From an uncultured Bacilli bacterium (lineage in GTDB: Bacteria > Bacillota_I > Bacilli_A > RF39 > UBA660), in NCBI GenBank assembly GCA_934130165.1, contig CAKOXO010000002.1, forward strand, positions 186,001-250,000: a DNA stretch of 64,000 nt, written 5' to 3'. The stretch's first letter is position 1, and the number at the start of each line of letters is the position of its first letter. Shown here piece after piece: positions 1-8,159 of this stretch. The notes under the pieces were generated by a model, which was given only the letters and a program-made list of their open reading frames with translations, had not been told where the DNA came from and searched no databases. The position numbers and the translations under genes are program-made.

Positions 1-863
1 CCTATATCAACCTGATCTCCACCAAATGTTCTTGTTATTTCAGTAAGTTCATTTTCAGGATCTATTGCAACTATTTGGCATCTGTTTCTTATGTGTGTTC
101 TAAGCATTAACTTAGCAGCTGTAGATTTACCACTACCAGATGTACCTAAAATAATCATATTAGCATTATTTCTATTATTTTCTTTTCTTATTTTATATAA
201 GAATTGATTAAATAAAATTACTCCTCCAGAAAAGTCTACACCAAGCAACGTAGAAAGACCAGGATCTTTTATACTATCAAATATAAATGGATACATAGCC
301 GCTATAGTAACAGATGGTATTGGAGTACCAATTCTTTCTTCTATATCTTGAGATGGGAAAATAGGTAGAATTGATTTTAATACTTTTTCTTGTTCAAATC
401 TCAATGACACTGCTTTTAACTCCATAGCATCTAAGTAGTTTTTGACATTAACTTTTTTCATTTCTAAATCTTCTTTAGTATCAGCTGTAATCATAATGTG
501 CATTTGGAAATCAAATATACGTGCCTGACTAGCTGCTAACATAGAAATAAAGTACTCTAAGCTTTCATAATCCTGTCTTATTCTTTCACGTGAAGTTTGG
601 TCACGCTCTTTCCCATATCTTTCTTTTAAATCTGCAACCTGTTTATTAAGCATCTTTGATATCATTGCAAATTCTACTGGAATATGTTTTACAACAATTT
701 TAATTCCAGACATACTTGTTAGTGTAGATAAATATCCAGGTTGAATATATCTAGGATATGAAACAACTGATAATATAGTTGCATATTTATCACTAATAAA
801 GAAATCACTAGGGTTAAAACTTAATCCTTTAGGAGCTAATTGTCCTCTTAAACTTACACTCAT
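1..863 (-). CDS. virB4: VirB4-like conjugation/secretion ATPase, 3' end off the window
   Basis: The start codon at 863-861 overlaps the stop of the upstream gene as ATGA, so the two are translationally coupled. About 287 residues are visible and the rest lies beyond position 1. The reading frame shows a VirB4/TraC-like N-terminal region and then a clear Walker A motif, GTSGSGKS, near residue 240, followed by an IDPENE stretch typical of this ATPase family. VirB4 proteins energise type IV secretion channels at the inner face of the membrane. The Walker B and later motifs would lie outside the window. It is the last visible gene of the VirB2/VirB6/VirB3 block, which supports the call. Confidence 0.88.
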   Translation of the reverse strand, partial: MSVSLRGQLAPKGLSFNPSDFFISDKYATILSVVSYPRYIQPGYLSTLTSMSGIKIVVKHIPVEFAMISKMLNKQVADLKERYGKERDQTSRERIRQDYESLEYFISMLAASQARIFDFQMHIMITADTKEDLEMKKVNVKNYLDAMELKAVSLRFEQEKVLKSILPIFPSQDIEERIGTPIPSVTIAAMYPFIFDSIKDPGLSTLLGVDFSGGVILFNQFLYKIRKENNRNNANMIILGTSGSGKSTAAKLMLRTHIRNRCQIVAIDPENELTEITRTFGGDQVDI

Positions 864-1417
864 ACTGGCATCACCGTTCCAAATTCTGTTGTTTTTCCAC
901 CATTTAAGAAATTATCTAACATAACCCTTAAATCCTCATTACTAGCTTGTGAAGCATTAAGTCCACAAGTAGCTAAACCATTTATTAATAATCTTATCTT
1001 CTTTTGAATAATTTCCTCATCCTTTTCTTTAAATAAGAAGTAATACTCTGTATCAACGATATTGTTATTAATAAACATTTGTGCCTTATCAAGATCTTGT
1101 ATAATTAGTTTCCTAATAGCTGGATCAGAAACATCATTTAATTCTAATTGCAATTGTGACATATATATAGATAAATCAACTGGTCTATCCGCAACAACCA
1201 ACCAAAACTCAAAATCAATCATATTATAAAAGTTTTTTAAACTTATTAATACACTATCCTGAGAATTATTATCAAGAATAAATATATTTCTAGGAGTAAT
1301 TTTTACTCCTGTAACTTTATAGTTTCCATAAGTATAAATCATATTATTTTGGATTGCTCTGACTGGTAGCCAATCCTCGCTTGATCTGTTTACGCCTTTT
1401 TCTTTTGTCTTCGCCAC
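860..1417 (-). CDS. Separate VirB4 N-terminal-domain-like protein
   Basis: This 185-residue soluble protein has no membrane segment. Its early motif EDWLPVR followed by a short strand-rich region resembles the N-terminal module of VirB4/TraC ATPases, which in some Gram-positive systems is a separate polypeptide. The start is a GTG at 1417 with only a weak AAAGG upstream. The alternative ATG at 1342 would delete the EDWLPVR motif, so I keep the GTG, although it overlaps the upstream gene by 74 bp. It ends in a 4-bp ATGA overlap with the VirB4 gene. A partner or regulatory subunit of VirB4 is inferred from position; the exact family is not certain. Confidence 0.7.
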   Translation of the reverse strand: MAKTKEKGVNRSSEDWLPVRAIQNNMIYTYGNYKVTGVKITPRNIFILDNNSQDSVLISLKNFYNMIDFEFWLVVADRPVDLSIYMSQLQLELNDVSDPAIRKLIIQDLDKAQMFINNNIVDTEYYFLFKEKDEEIIQKKIRLLINGLATCGLNASQASNEDLRVMLDNFLNGGKTTEFGTVMPV

Positions 1418-1709
1418 TGTGAATACACCAACCTTTCCATTTAAAATTCCTTTGATTTGTAAAAAATTCTATTAACTCTAAAATAACATTTAATATATTA
1501 TGATAATACGGAACCGGTACAACCAAAAATCCCGTTATTAACGCAGGTAACATTACAATTACTGTAACAACTGTAGATGTCAGCGGTAATATTGCCATAA
1601 ATGCTACTGTTATTAATACCCCTGTACCAAAGAGGATTAAATCAAATGGTTTAAATATACCAAGTATTAATTGACCTCTTTTAGTATTTGCGGGAATTAA
1701 GTAATTCAT
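1344..1709 (-). CDS. VirB3/TcpE/PrgI-like small membrane protein
   Basis: This is a 121-residue protein. A short N-terminal segment (MNYLIPANTKRG) is followed by two adjacent hydrophobic helices at about residues 22-43 and 45-65, then a basic, hydrophilic C-terminus rich in Lys and Arg. The small size, the helical hairpin and the place directly before VirB4 genes match the VirB3/TcpE/PrgI group, which anchors VirB4 to the inner-membrane complex of type IV secretion systems. The basic tail is encoded in DNA that also encodes the start of the next gene. The family assignment rests on topology and context rather than a strong motif. Confidence 0.68.
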   Translation of the reverse strand: MNYLIPANTKRGQLILGIFKPFDLILFGTGVLITVAFMAILPLTSTVVTVIVMLPALITGFLVVPVPYYHNILNVILELIEFFTNQRNFKWKGWCIHSGEDKRKRRKQIKRGLATSQSNPK

Positions 1710-1729
1710 CTATATCACACTCCCTTTTA

Positions 1730-3787
1730 TTATTGATTATCTTGGTTTCTATCATTAGCATTATTTCTTGCTCTATTCATACCCTCATTATTAACTTCAG
1801 TAAATTTATTATTCAAACCAGCTATACTGTCCTCTCTAGCAGTTCTTTCTTTTTGTCTAGCTTCTAATTCATTTCCTGGAATAGCAGCAACATTTCTAAT
1901 AGTTTCTCTAATTCCACCTGCTCTAAGAGCTTGACGTGTTCCTCGATCTCCTAAATCAGAAAGTCTTGTATTTCTGAAATTTTCTCTACCGTATTTAGAT
2001 CTATAACTATCTCTAGAACCACCGTATCTTTCCATATCTTTTTGAATTGCTTTATATTTAGCCTCTTGTCTACCAGCATTAGACTGTGCATCATTATATG
2101 CCTCTACTGCAGCATTTTGTCTTATCATTTCAGCTTGCTGAGCATCTGTCCAACCTTTTTCTGCTATATCTTGAGCATGTCTTTTTCTCCATTTCTCTGC
2201 AAGATCGTTTTTTTCAGTATCGGTTAATGAATCCCATCCATGCATGTTCGCTCTATCAGCTACAGCCCTAGCAACCTGTGCATCATCTTGCATATCATAC
2301 ATTTTTTGCTTTTCAGCCTCAGCATAGGCATTATTAAGTCCTAAACTTCTTAATTTACTCTTACCTCTACGCATTTGTTTAGCTGTCATTTTATCATTAC
2401 CAGTAATTTCTCTTGCCATCATATCAGCACCTACATTATAACTATCTCCCATACCAGGTGCTTGTTTTCCTTGATTATATGCCATTACATTTGCATCAGC
2501 AGCATCTCTTCCAGCTCTAAATGCATCACCAAGATTTCCTCCAGTTTTCAAAGCCCCTGCTCCAGCTAGCATACCAGAAAGACCTATATTTGTCATAGAA
2601 CCCTTCATTCCTAAAGCATCTTTTATAAATTTAGGTGCCATTTTTGCAAAATAGAATAAACCTATTATTATAAATATTGTTGAAAATGCTCCAATCGCAC
2701 CTTTACCTATAGGAATATCTAAACCGTTTTTGATAATATCCTGGATTAAGAACAATACAAAGAAAATTATTGCTAACCTCAAAAATACATCTATATATGT
2801 ACTTGTAAGAGATTTAGTCCAAGTCGCAAATGAACCATCTTTAGCTGATTTGGGATCTACATAACTAATTATTGGTATAGGAGCCAATAAGCGCAATACT
2901 GCAAGTTTTAACGCCCTGATTGCTATATCAACACAATAACCAACTAAAACAATATCAATAATAATGCCACATATTGTTGAAATAATTGGGGTATATACAT
3001 AAGAATAACGATCTTCATCATTTAGATTTTCTGGAGGTTTGCACCATTCAGTTACTCCATCTAATATATCACCTGGTGTTGAATTAGAATTAACATAAAT
3101 TTCTAATTCATCGTCATAACCACCATCACACATTAAATTATCCGAAATTAAATTACCCTTAGAATCAAATGCACCCTCATCTACTGCACTTTTTTTCAAA
3201 TTTAATCTTACAAATGTTTTTAATATAAATGTAGCCAGTTTATCACCCTGAGAAGCCTCATCCTCACTCAAATTATCCTTAATTGTCGTTGAGGTGCTAT
3301 TATTTCCTAATACAAGTTTTCCAATAACGTTTCCCTTTATAATTCTTGCTTGTAAAGAGTACAATGTTCCAAATAAAAGTCCATTTTCATTTAAGTAAGC
3401 ATTGTAACTTCCCTCTTCAGCATAAGGAATGTTAAGTGGAATAATAGCTGTAAACATAGCAAGCATAGTAACTATTCTTGTTATTATTTTTCCCATTCCT
3501 GTATCTTTATTAGTTAATCTATCAGGATCCATCACAGCCTGCATTACAGAAATTGATAGTTTAAATATCATAACAACACCAATTATAAGCTGAACTCTGC
3601 TATAAAAATTTTTAATAGTTTCTGAAGAAAATATTGTTGAATCAGCAACATTAAAAAACACATCATATAAAATTGCCATTAAGCCATACACGACTCTATC
3701 AAATAAAGCTAAAAACCATTTTATTGGATCCATCCACCAATGAGTTGTTTCACTACTAGAATCCAAATCAAAACCTATCTGAAACAT
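1730..3787 (-). CDS. VirB6/TrbL-like polytopic channel protein
   Basis: This is a protein of about 685 residues. Hydrophobic segments lie near residues 25-50, 65-87, 104-124, 270-295, 300-312, 337-358 and 368-392. A long loop of about 140 residues separates the third and fourth segments. From about residue 400 the tail is long, soluble, Gly/Ala- and charge-rich and predicted helical. This layout fits VirB6/TrbL proteins, which form the inner-membrane core of type IV secretion channels. I chose the ATG at 3787 because GGAGGTG lies six bases upstream; the GTG three codons earlier overlaps that site. It sits between VirB2-like and VirB3-like genes, as expected for such a system. Confidence 0.8.
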   Translation of the reverse strand: MFQIGFDLDSSSETTHWWMDPIKWFLALFDRVVYGLMAILYDVFFNVADSTIFSSETIKNFYSRVQLIIGVVMIFKLSISVMQAVMDPDRLTNKDTGMGKIITRIVTMLAMFTAIIPLNIPYAEEGSYNAYLNENGLLFGTLYSLQARIIKGNVIGKLVLGNNSTSTTIKDNLSEDEASQGDKLATFILKTFVRLNLKKSAVDEGAFDSKGNLISDNLMCDGGYDDELEIYVNSNSTPGDILDGVTEWCKPPENLNDEDRYSYVYTPIISTICGIIIDIVLVGYCVDIAIRALKLAVLRLLAPIPIISYVDPKSAKDGSFATWTKSLTSTYIDVFLRLAIIFFVLFLIQDIIKNGLDIPIGKGAIGAFSTIFIIIGLFYFAKMAPKFIKDALGMKGSMTNIGLSGMLAGAGALKTGGNLGDAFRAGRDAADANVMAYNQGKQAPGMGDSYNVGADMMAREITGNDKMTAKQMRRGKSKLRSLGLNNAYAEAEKQKMYDMQDDAQVARAVADRANMHGWDSLTDTEKNDLAEKWRKRHAQDIAEKGWTDAQQAEMIRQNAAVEAYNDAQSNAGRQEAKYKAIQKDMERYGGSRDSYRSKYGRENFRNTRLSDLGDRGTRQALRAGGIRETIRNVAAIPGNELEARQKERTAREDSIAGLNNKFTEVNNEGMNRARNNANDRNQDNQ

Positions 3788-3809
3788 TGTATTCACCTCC
3801 CATATTCTT

Positions 3810-4247
3810 TTATTTTAATCCACAAGTAGAATTATCACTAGTAATTCCAAATAAACCAAGTAATATTTGAGTAAATAATGGAATAAAGAATAATAATACT
3901 GCTGCCAAAATTCTTTTTATAAATTTATTTTGAGCCTTTTTCATACTCTCATCATCAGAAGTTACTATAGCTTTTCCAATATCCAGACTACCTAAAATAA
4001 CTGCAACAGTTGGACCTAGTATTTTTAAATAATTAAGTAGTCTTTGTACTAACCACGCTGTAGACTCTTCATCGTTAACATCTCCTAAAATACCAGATGA
4101 ACCTCCACATTCAGAAATATCAGCCATCACCTTTTTCGAGTTATATATATTATCTATAGTTAATTCTCTAGCATTAACATTGACTGTAATGAATAAAGAA
4201 AATACTACTACAATTAAAAGAACGATTTTATTACACTTTGTAATCAT
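3810..4247 (-). CDS. VirB2-like small two-helix protein with signal sequence
   Basis: This is a 145-residue protein. The N-terminus is a typical Sec signal (hydrophobic core at residues 8-24, ending near NVNA-RE). A Cys-containing spacer follows, then two hydrophobic helices at about residues 73-92 and 109-133. Between them is the charged connector SDDESMKKAQNKFIKR. The signal plus two-helix hairpin with a basic connector is the general architecture of VirB2/TrbC pilins. The same connector pattern recurs in the next gene and in two cell-wall hydrolases near 36 kb. It is preceded by a partial terminator that separates it from its paralogue. The pilin role is inferred. Confidence 0.68.
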   Translation of the reverse strand: MITKCNKIVLLIVVVFSLFITVNVNARELTIDNIYNSKKVMADISECGGSSGILGDVNDEESTAWLVQRLLNYLKILGPTVAVILGSLDIGKAIVTSDDESMKKAQNKFIKRILAAVLLFFIPLFTQILLGLFGITSDNSTCGLK

Positions 4248-4289
4248 TAATTACACATCCTTACTTACAATACATCACTCTAAGTATAG

Positions 4290-4322
4290 CAAAAAAAAAA
4301 AGAAATATCAATTTATATTTCC
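4290..4322 (-). terminator. Intrinsic terminator between the two VirB2-like genes
   Basis: On the minus strand the stem GAAATAT/ATATTTC with a short loop is followed by a run of eleven T. It lies just after the first VirB2-like gene and before the second. The stem is short, so some read-through into the VirB6-VirB4 genes is plausible, which would make the upstream subunit the more abundant product. Confidence 0.65.
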
Positions 4323-4333
4323 TTTTTTTGTTA

Positions 4334-4684
4334 TTATATACTATTCCAGCATTTTGCCCAACTATTTGAATCTTTTACATTACTATCATTTGCAGTACCA
4401 ACAAGACCCATAACGATACTAACTAGAGTAACCATAAAGAATATAACAACAGCATAAATGCAACGCTTAATTAATCTACCTTGAGCTTGTTTTACTTCTT
4501 TCTCATCACTAGAAATAACAGCTTTTCCTAAATCAATTGTACCAAAAATAAGTAATGCTATTGGAATTCCTATTTGAACAATAGGGAAAACTCCTTTTTT
4601 TACTAATCTTACTATTGGTCCTAAACCTTTACAAGCTTTATCTAAACCACTTGTTCCTGCTGCGCCAATTTGAAATAAATTCAT
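4334..4684 (-). CDS. VirB2-like small two-helix protein, paralogue
   Basis: This 116-residue protein has an N-terminal leader without a strong signal peptide. Two hydrophobic helices follow at about residues 33-51 and 71-92, joined by the connector SSDEKEVKQAQGRLIKR. That connector aligns with the one in the downstream paralogue and shares the pattern S-D-[DE]-x(4)-[KQ]-x-A-Q-x(2)-[FL]-I-K-R. A good ribosome binding site (GGAGAGG) precedes the ATG. The gene has its own promoter upstream and an intrinsic terminator downstream, as expected for a major subunit needed in excess. A VirB2/TrbC-like pilin function is inferred from architecture and context. Confidence 0.66.
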   Translation of the reverse strand: MNLFQIGAAGTSGLDKACKGLGPIVRLVKKGVFPIVQIGIPIALLIFGTIDLGKAVISSDEKEVKQAQGRLIKRCIYAVVIFFMVTLVSIVMGLVGTANDSNVKDSNSWAKCWNSI

Positions 4685-4708
4685 ATTAACCTCTCCTTCT
4701 CTAATATA

Positions 4709-4738
4709 ATTGTAAACTACTTTTTATAAAAATGTCAA
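4709..4738 (-). promoter_or_regulatory. Sigma-A-type promoter for the VirB2-like block
   Basis: On the minus strand TTGACA is followed by an 18-bp spacer and TACAAT, about 25 bases upstream of the 116-residue VirB2-like gene. The exact -35 box and its place in a 76-bp gap after the TadZ-like gene suggest that the type IV secretion-like genes are transcribed separately from the Tad genes. Confidence 0.65.
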
Positions 4739-4760
4739 CAATTATATAATTACCTTTACA

Positions 4761-5744
4761 TTATTTTCGACTAAAAATACCAAAAATTTTATTTCCTTCT
4801 TCTTTTTTTGCACCTGTATTATCAACTAAACCAAGTCTAAATAAAAGTTCTTGAAGTACAGCATTTCTTTTTCTCTCATCTAATGGTGGAATGTTATAAA
4901 ACATTTTTGCATTAGCTTCATATTCTAACTCTGTTACTTCCTTATTGCTAAGTAAACTTTTATTTAAGAGTATTTTATTATCTGTTAACTTTTCAAATAC
5001 ATTTCTGTTTTTCTTAATAAGCTTATTTAACATTATAGAACTAGGTTCTACTAAATATAGTATTTCATCACATACTGAATCTATTTTGCAATCATTTAAA
5101 TCAATTATAACCGCAATAGGATTCTGCAACTCTGATATTTTTCTTCCTAATTCCATCTCACTTACTGAAAACATATTTTTTTCATTAAAGTAAGAAAAAT
5201 CCCTTTTATTAACCTCAATAGCATAAATTCCATTACCATAAATAGACGTTAACTCTTTTTTTAACATATACGTAAGTGTGGTAGCCCCAGCATGTTCCGT
5301 CAAATTTTTTATTCCTATTATTTTATTAGATTTACCAACTCTATTACTAGCCGCTATTGAATTTTGATTTAATTGTTGAATTTTTGCAACATCCTTATAT
5401 GTATTAGGTCTTGCTAATAGTTGTTTAATTGCATTTATATTATTAGTAAAATTATAAATACCCATAGATATAATATTAGATAAATAACTAGATGATGTAC
5501 ATAATTCATCAGTTAATACAAGGATTATTTTATCTTCACCCAATTCCATAGCTATCTTTTGAATATTTGAAATATTATTATAATTTTTAATAGCAGTAAT
5601 ATCTAATATCATTCTATCAAAAAAGAAGTCTTTGAACATTGCAACTAATTCATCGACATCATATTCACCATTTATACTTTTAATTACTTCTATATCAAGA
5701 TTAGATAATGCATCTTTTCTATCATTAGCTACTATAACATTCAA
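4761..5744 (-). CDS. tadZ: TadZ/CpaE-like protein with degenerate P-loop
   Basis: This is a 327-residue protein. Residues 1-110 resemble a receiver-like domain and residues from about 140 onward a MinD/ParA-like ATPase fold, the two-domain plan of TadZ/CpaE, which place Tad pilus machinery at the cell pole. The Walker A position reads EHAGATTLT, without the usual GKGGVGKT lysines, so ATP hydrolysis is doubtful; degenerate loops are known in this family. The start is a TTG at 5744 with AAGGAG seven bases upstream. It follows the pilin and TadE-like genes with 14 bp between them, so it is probably in the same transcript. The call is by fold pattern and context. Confidence 0.72.
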   Translation of the reverse strand: MNVIVANDRKDALSNLDIEVIKSINGEYDVDELVAMFKDFFFDRMILDITAIKNYNNISNIQKIAMELGEDKIILVLTDELCTSSSYLSNIISMGIYNFTNNINAIKQLLARPNTYKDVAKIQQLNQNSIAASNRVGKSNKIIGIKNLTEHAGATTLTYMLKKELTSIYGNGIYAIEVNKRDFSYFNEKNMFSVSEMELGRKISELQNPIAVIIDLNDCKIDSVCDEILYLVEPSSIMLNKLIKKNRNVFEKLTDNKILLNKSLLSNKEVTELEYEANAKMFYNIPPLDERKRNAVLQELLFRLGLVDNTGAKKEEGNKIFGIFSRK

Positions 5745-5758
5745 AATACCACTCCTTT

Positions 5759-6193
5759 TTAATGTTGAGTTATTGCTTTTGTTGTACCTGAAACTTGGAA
5801 TAATTTCATTTTTGGTAAAAGGTTTCTAAATACCGGAATATCAACATTAACAACTGCAACTACTGTATATTGTTTTTTTGGTAATTCACTATCACTATTA
5901 CCAGGAGCATCGTCTGTTTTAACACAATATCCATACTCTTTAACACAATCGTAGTTATCAATTTCTAAACCACTAGCGCTATAACCAATTTTTGTCATTT
6001 CTTTTTTAATTTCTTTTTCCAATTTCTCATCGCTAGAATCATAACCTTCGTTCTGTTCTATAAGACTAATTATTCTATTTTTTATTCTAAAAGCTTTATT
6101 ATAGTTTGCAGTAAATGCCAAATACCCATTAACAATAGCTATAAAAATAGCTATAAATAATACATTCACCGCTCCACCAAACGCATCACGCAT
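5759..6193 (-). CDS. TadE-like pseudopilin
   Basis: This is a 144-residue protein. The short leader MRDAFGGA runs straight into a hydrophobic helix (residues 8-30), then an extracellular domain with two Cys (in DCVKEYGYC) and a strand-rich C-terminus. This matches TadE/TadF minor pseudopilins, which prime or cap Tad pili after prepilin cleavage. It follows the 57-residue pilin candidate by 32 bp and precedes the TadZ-like gene by 14 bp. The ribosome binding site is GGTGGTGG. Which of the TadE or TadF groups it belongs to cannot be decided by eye. Confidence 0.7.
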   Translation of the reverse strand: MRDAFGGAVNVLFIAIFIAIVNGYLAFTANYNKAFRIKNRIISLIEQNEGYDSSDEKLEKEIKKEMTKIGYSASGLEIDNYDCVKEYGYCVKTDDAPGNSDSELPKKQYTVVAVVNVDIPVFRNLLPKMKLFQVSGTTKAITQH

Positions 6194-6225
6194 ATTATGA
6201 TTCCACCACCAATCGTATTACATGT

Positions 6226-6399
6226 TTACTTTGCTATATTAATGTATCCTACATCGATATCATCATCCGTTTTATCCCATTGACTGTTTATTGTACTTTG
6301 TATTTTAGGCCACATAATTGTACCAAAAAATGCCATTACTGCCGCTATAGCAATAACTGTAATAACAGTTAAGTTTAATTCTCCTGTTGCTGCCTTCAT
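6226..6399 (-). CDS. 57-residue Flp-type pilin candidate
   Basis: This short gene is easily missed because of its size. The ATG at 6399 has AAAGGA nine bases upstream and the stop is TAA at 6228-6226. The product begins MKAATGELNLTV and continues as one hydrophobic helix to about residue 30 (ending near TIMWPK), followed by a short polar tail rich in Asp. A five-residue leader ending in Gly, then Glu and a hydrophobic helix, in a protein of this length, fits Flp/Tad major pilins. It lies between TadC and the TadE-like gene and has its own promoter. It is not proven to be a pilin, but no other candidate in the Tad block fits as well. Confidence 0.75.
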   Translation of the reverse strand: MKAATGELNLTVITVIAIAAVMAFFGTIMWPKIQSTINSQWDKTDDDIDVGYINIAK

Positions 6400-6436
6400 A
6401 AATTAACACATCCTTTCATATTATCACTATACTTTT

Positions 6437-6464
6437 ATTATACCATATTTTTAATAAATAACAA
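6437..6464 (-). promoter_or_regulatory. Promoter of the 57-residue pilin gene
   Basis: On the minus strand TTGTTA, a 16-bp spacer and a perfect TATAAT lie about 40 bases upstream of the pilin start, in the gap after the TadC gene. This would give the pilin, TadE-like and TadZ-like genes extra transcription. Confidence 0.6.
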
Positions 6465-6470
6465 TATTTT

Positions 6471-7253
6471 TTAAACATTAAACATTCCCATCATAGATAT
6501 TAGTATTACTAACATAACTGATATACCTGTAACAACAAGCATTATCATAGTTAAACTTTCCATATGACCAAGACGTTCCTTATACTTAATTTCTCTAGCT
6601 TTATTTTGTAAATTTGACACTGTTCTTGAAAACATCATAAGACGTTCCTGTTTATTTTCTTGTGAACCAATTCCTAAACGATAAAGTAACCTCATCATTC
6701 TCATAGAATCTCTTACTGGATAAGTATTAGAAAACTCCATATAAGGATCAATGCTGGAATCTCCTGCATTAACTCTTTCAACAATTCTTCTTAAGCCAGG
6801 TTTAAATATATCTGGAGCATCATTTATTGATTTACCAATTGCAACAGGAACAGTATAATGCTGAATTAGAATCTCTAAACTCTTTAAATAATAAGGTAAC
6901 ATTATATCTATTTCATGTAAGTGGGCTTTATAATAGTTTTTTAATTGCATATATGGAAGTTTAAAAATCAAAAACATAATTCCCACTGATATAACAATAT
7001 TAATTAAAGAAATTTCCGCTAAAAATATAGTTAAAAATATAAATCCTGCTATCAAAGCTGTACTAATTCTTTTTTTATATAAAACATCTGGTTCTGCATC
7101 TTCACCATATTTTGCATAAACTAAGAAATTATAATCCTCTTCTCTAAGTGCCTCAAAATATTTTTCGTTATCAGCCATAAATTTTTTTCCATCGACTGTT
7201 TTATTATAAAACAATATATAAATCAAAATTGCACATACTATTATTATATCCAT
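6471..7253 (-). CDS. tadC: TadC-like inner-membrane platform protein (T2SF family)
   Basis: This 260-residue protein has an N-terminal membrane helix, a hydrophobic pair at about residues 66-100 and a C-terminal pair near residues 232-258. Between them lies a helical cytoplasmic domain containing the conserved-looking LEILIQHYTVPVAIGKS. This is the type II secretion F fold used by TadB and TadC as the platform for pilus assembly. Its start overlaps the stop of the TadB-like gene by one base, so the pair is co-translated. B and C are assigned by order and length only. Confidence 0.8.
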   Translation of the reverse strand: MDIIIVCAILIYILFYNKTVDGKKFMADNEKYFEALREEDYNFLVYAKYGEDAEPDVLYKKRISTALIAGFIFLTIFLAEISLINIVISVGIMFLIFKLPYMQLKNYYKAHLHEIDIMLPYYLKSLEILIQHYTVPVAIGKSINDAPDIFKPGLRRIVERVNAGDSSIDPYMEFSNTYPVRDSMRMMRLLYRLGIGSQENKQERLMMFSRTVSNLQNKAREIKYKERLGHMESLTMIMLVVTGISVMLVILISMMGMFNV

Positions 7254-8146
7254 TATTCAGCACCTACATTCTCATTATAATATTTTTCACCTTTTAATAA
7301 AAAGACACTATTAATAATAACTGCACCATGCATTAAAATTTTTACAAAAATATTATCTAACAAAACTAAATATGACTCTCTTCCTAATAGTAGTTGAGTT
7401 AGCATAAGCAGAAAATATAATACAATACCAAACTGTAAAAATTGTTTGTGGAAAGTTGCTCTATCTTGTCTATCTCTATATACACTTTCAACAAGCATAT
7501 CGATATCTAACTGCATATTTTCCAAACTATCTGCTGAATTTCTTGCACCTTCTTTTGTTATTTGTAAAAATAACTGATGCATATTTTTTACAATATAATA
7601 TGGATATAAATTACTCATATATGCTAATGATTCATCAATTGTACCATTGTCATATGCAAGTTCAATCATATGCTCTACATCAGTTTTTACAGGATCTTCT
7701 AATACCCCAGAATCTCTTACCCCTTCGATTGATTTTACAAAAGATTGAGTTGTTGCAAATTCCATTATAGTATTAGATGTATAAACTTGAACCTGTTCAA
7801 AAATAAACTCACTATATACTTTTTTACAACGTAAATATGATAAATATGGTATTACCATATTTACAGCTATTATATATATAATACTTACAAAAACATTATA
7901 AAAATATAAGTAAGTAATAACACCTGCAAAAGTAGAAAATAAAAGTACTTGAATTGTATATTGTCTTACAGTATATTCTTTTCCTAATTGTTTTGTTTTT
8001 TCTCTTACTACCTTAAAAGAAAATGGTGCATATTTTTCATATATAGTATCAACATTATCTTTTATAAACTTACCTATATTTTCACCTTGGTAATTTCTAT
8101 AAACAATAACTACTCCAACTATTAAGAGTAAAAGTATCAATTCCAT
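7253..8146 (-). CDS. tadB: TadB-like inner-membrane platform protein (T2SF family)
   Basis: This 297-residue protein has an N-terminal hydrophobic helix, then a second hydrophobic region at about residues 65-105, a helical cytoplasmic domain (residues 110-235) and a C-terminal hydrophobic region to residue 285. This matches T2SF-domain proteins that form the inner-membrane platform of Tad pili together with TadC. It starts 13 bp after the ATPase gene and shares a one-base stop/start overlap with tadC. Nothing unusual is seen apart from the low-complexity AT-rich coding. Confidence 0.8.
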   Translation of the reverse strand: MELILLLLIVGVVIVYRNYQGENIGKFIKDNVDTIYEKYAPFSFKVVREKTKQLGKEYTVRQYTIQVLLFSTFAGVITYLYFYNVFVSIIYIIAVNMVIPYLSYLRCKKVYSEFIFEQVQVYTSNTIMEFATTQSFVKSIEGVRDSGVLEDPVKTDVEHMIELAYDNGTIDESLAYMSNLYPYYIVKNMHQLFLQITKEGARNSADSLENMQLDIDMLVESVYRDRQDRATFHKQFLQFGIVLYFLLMLTQLLLGRESYLVLLDNIFVKILMHGAVIINSVFLLKGEKYYNENVGAE

Positions 8147-8159
8147 AATTTCACCCCTT

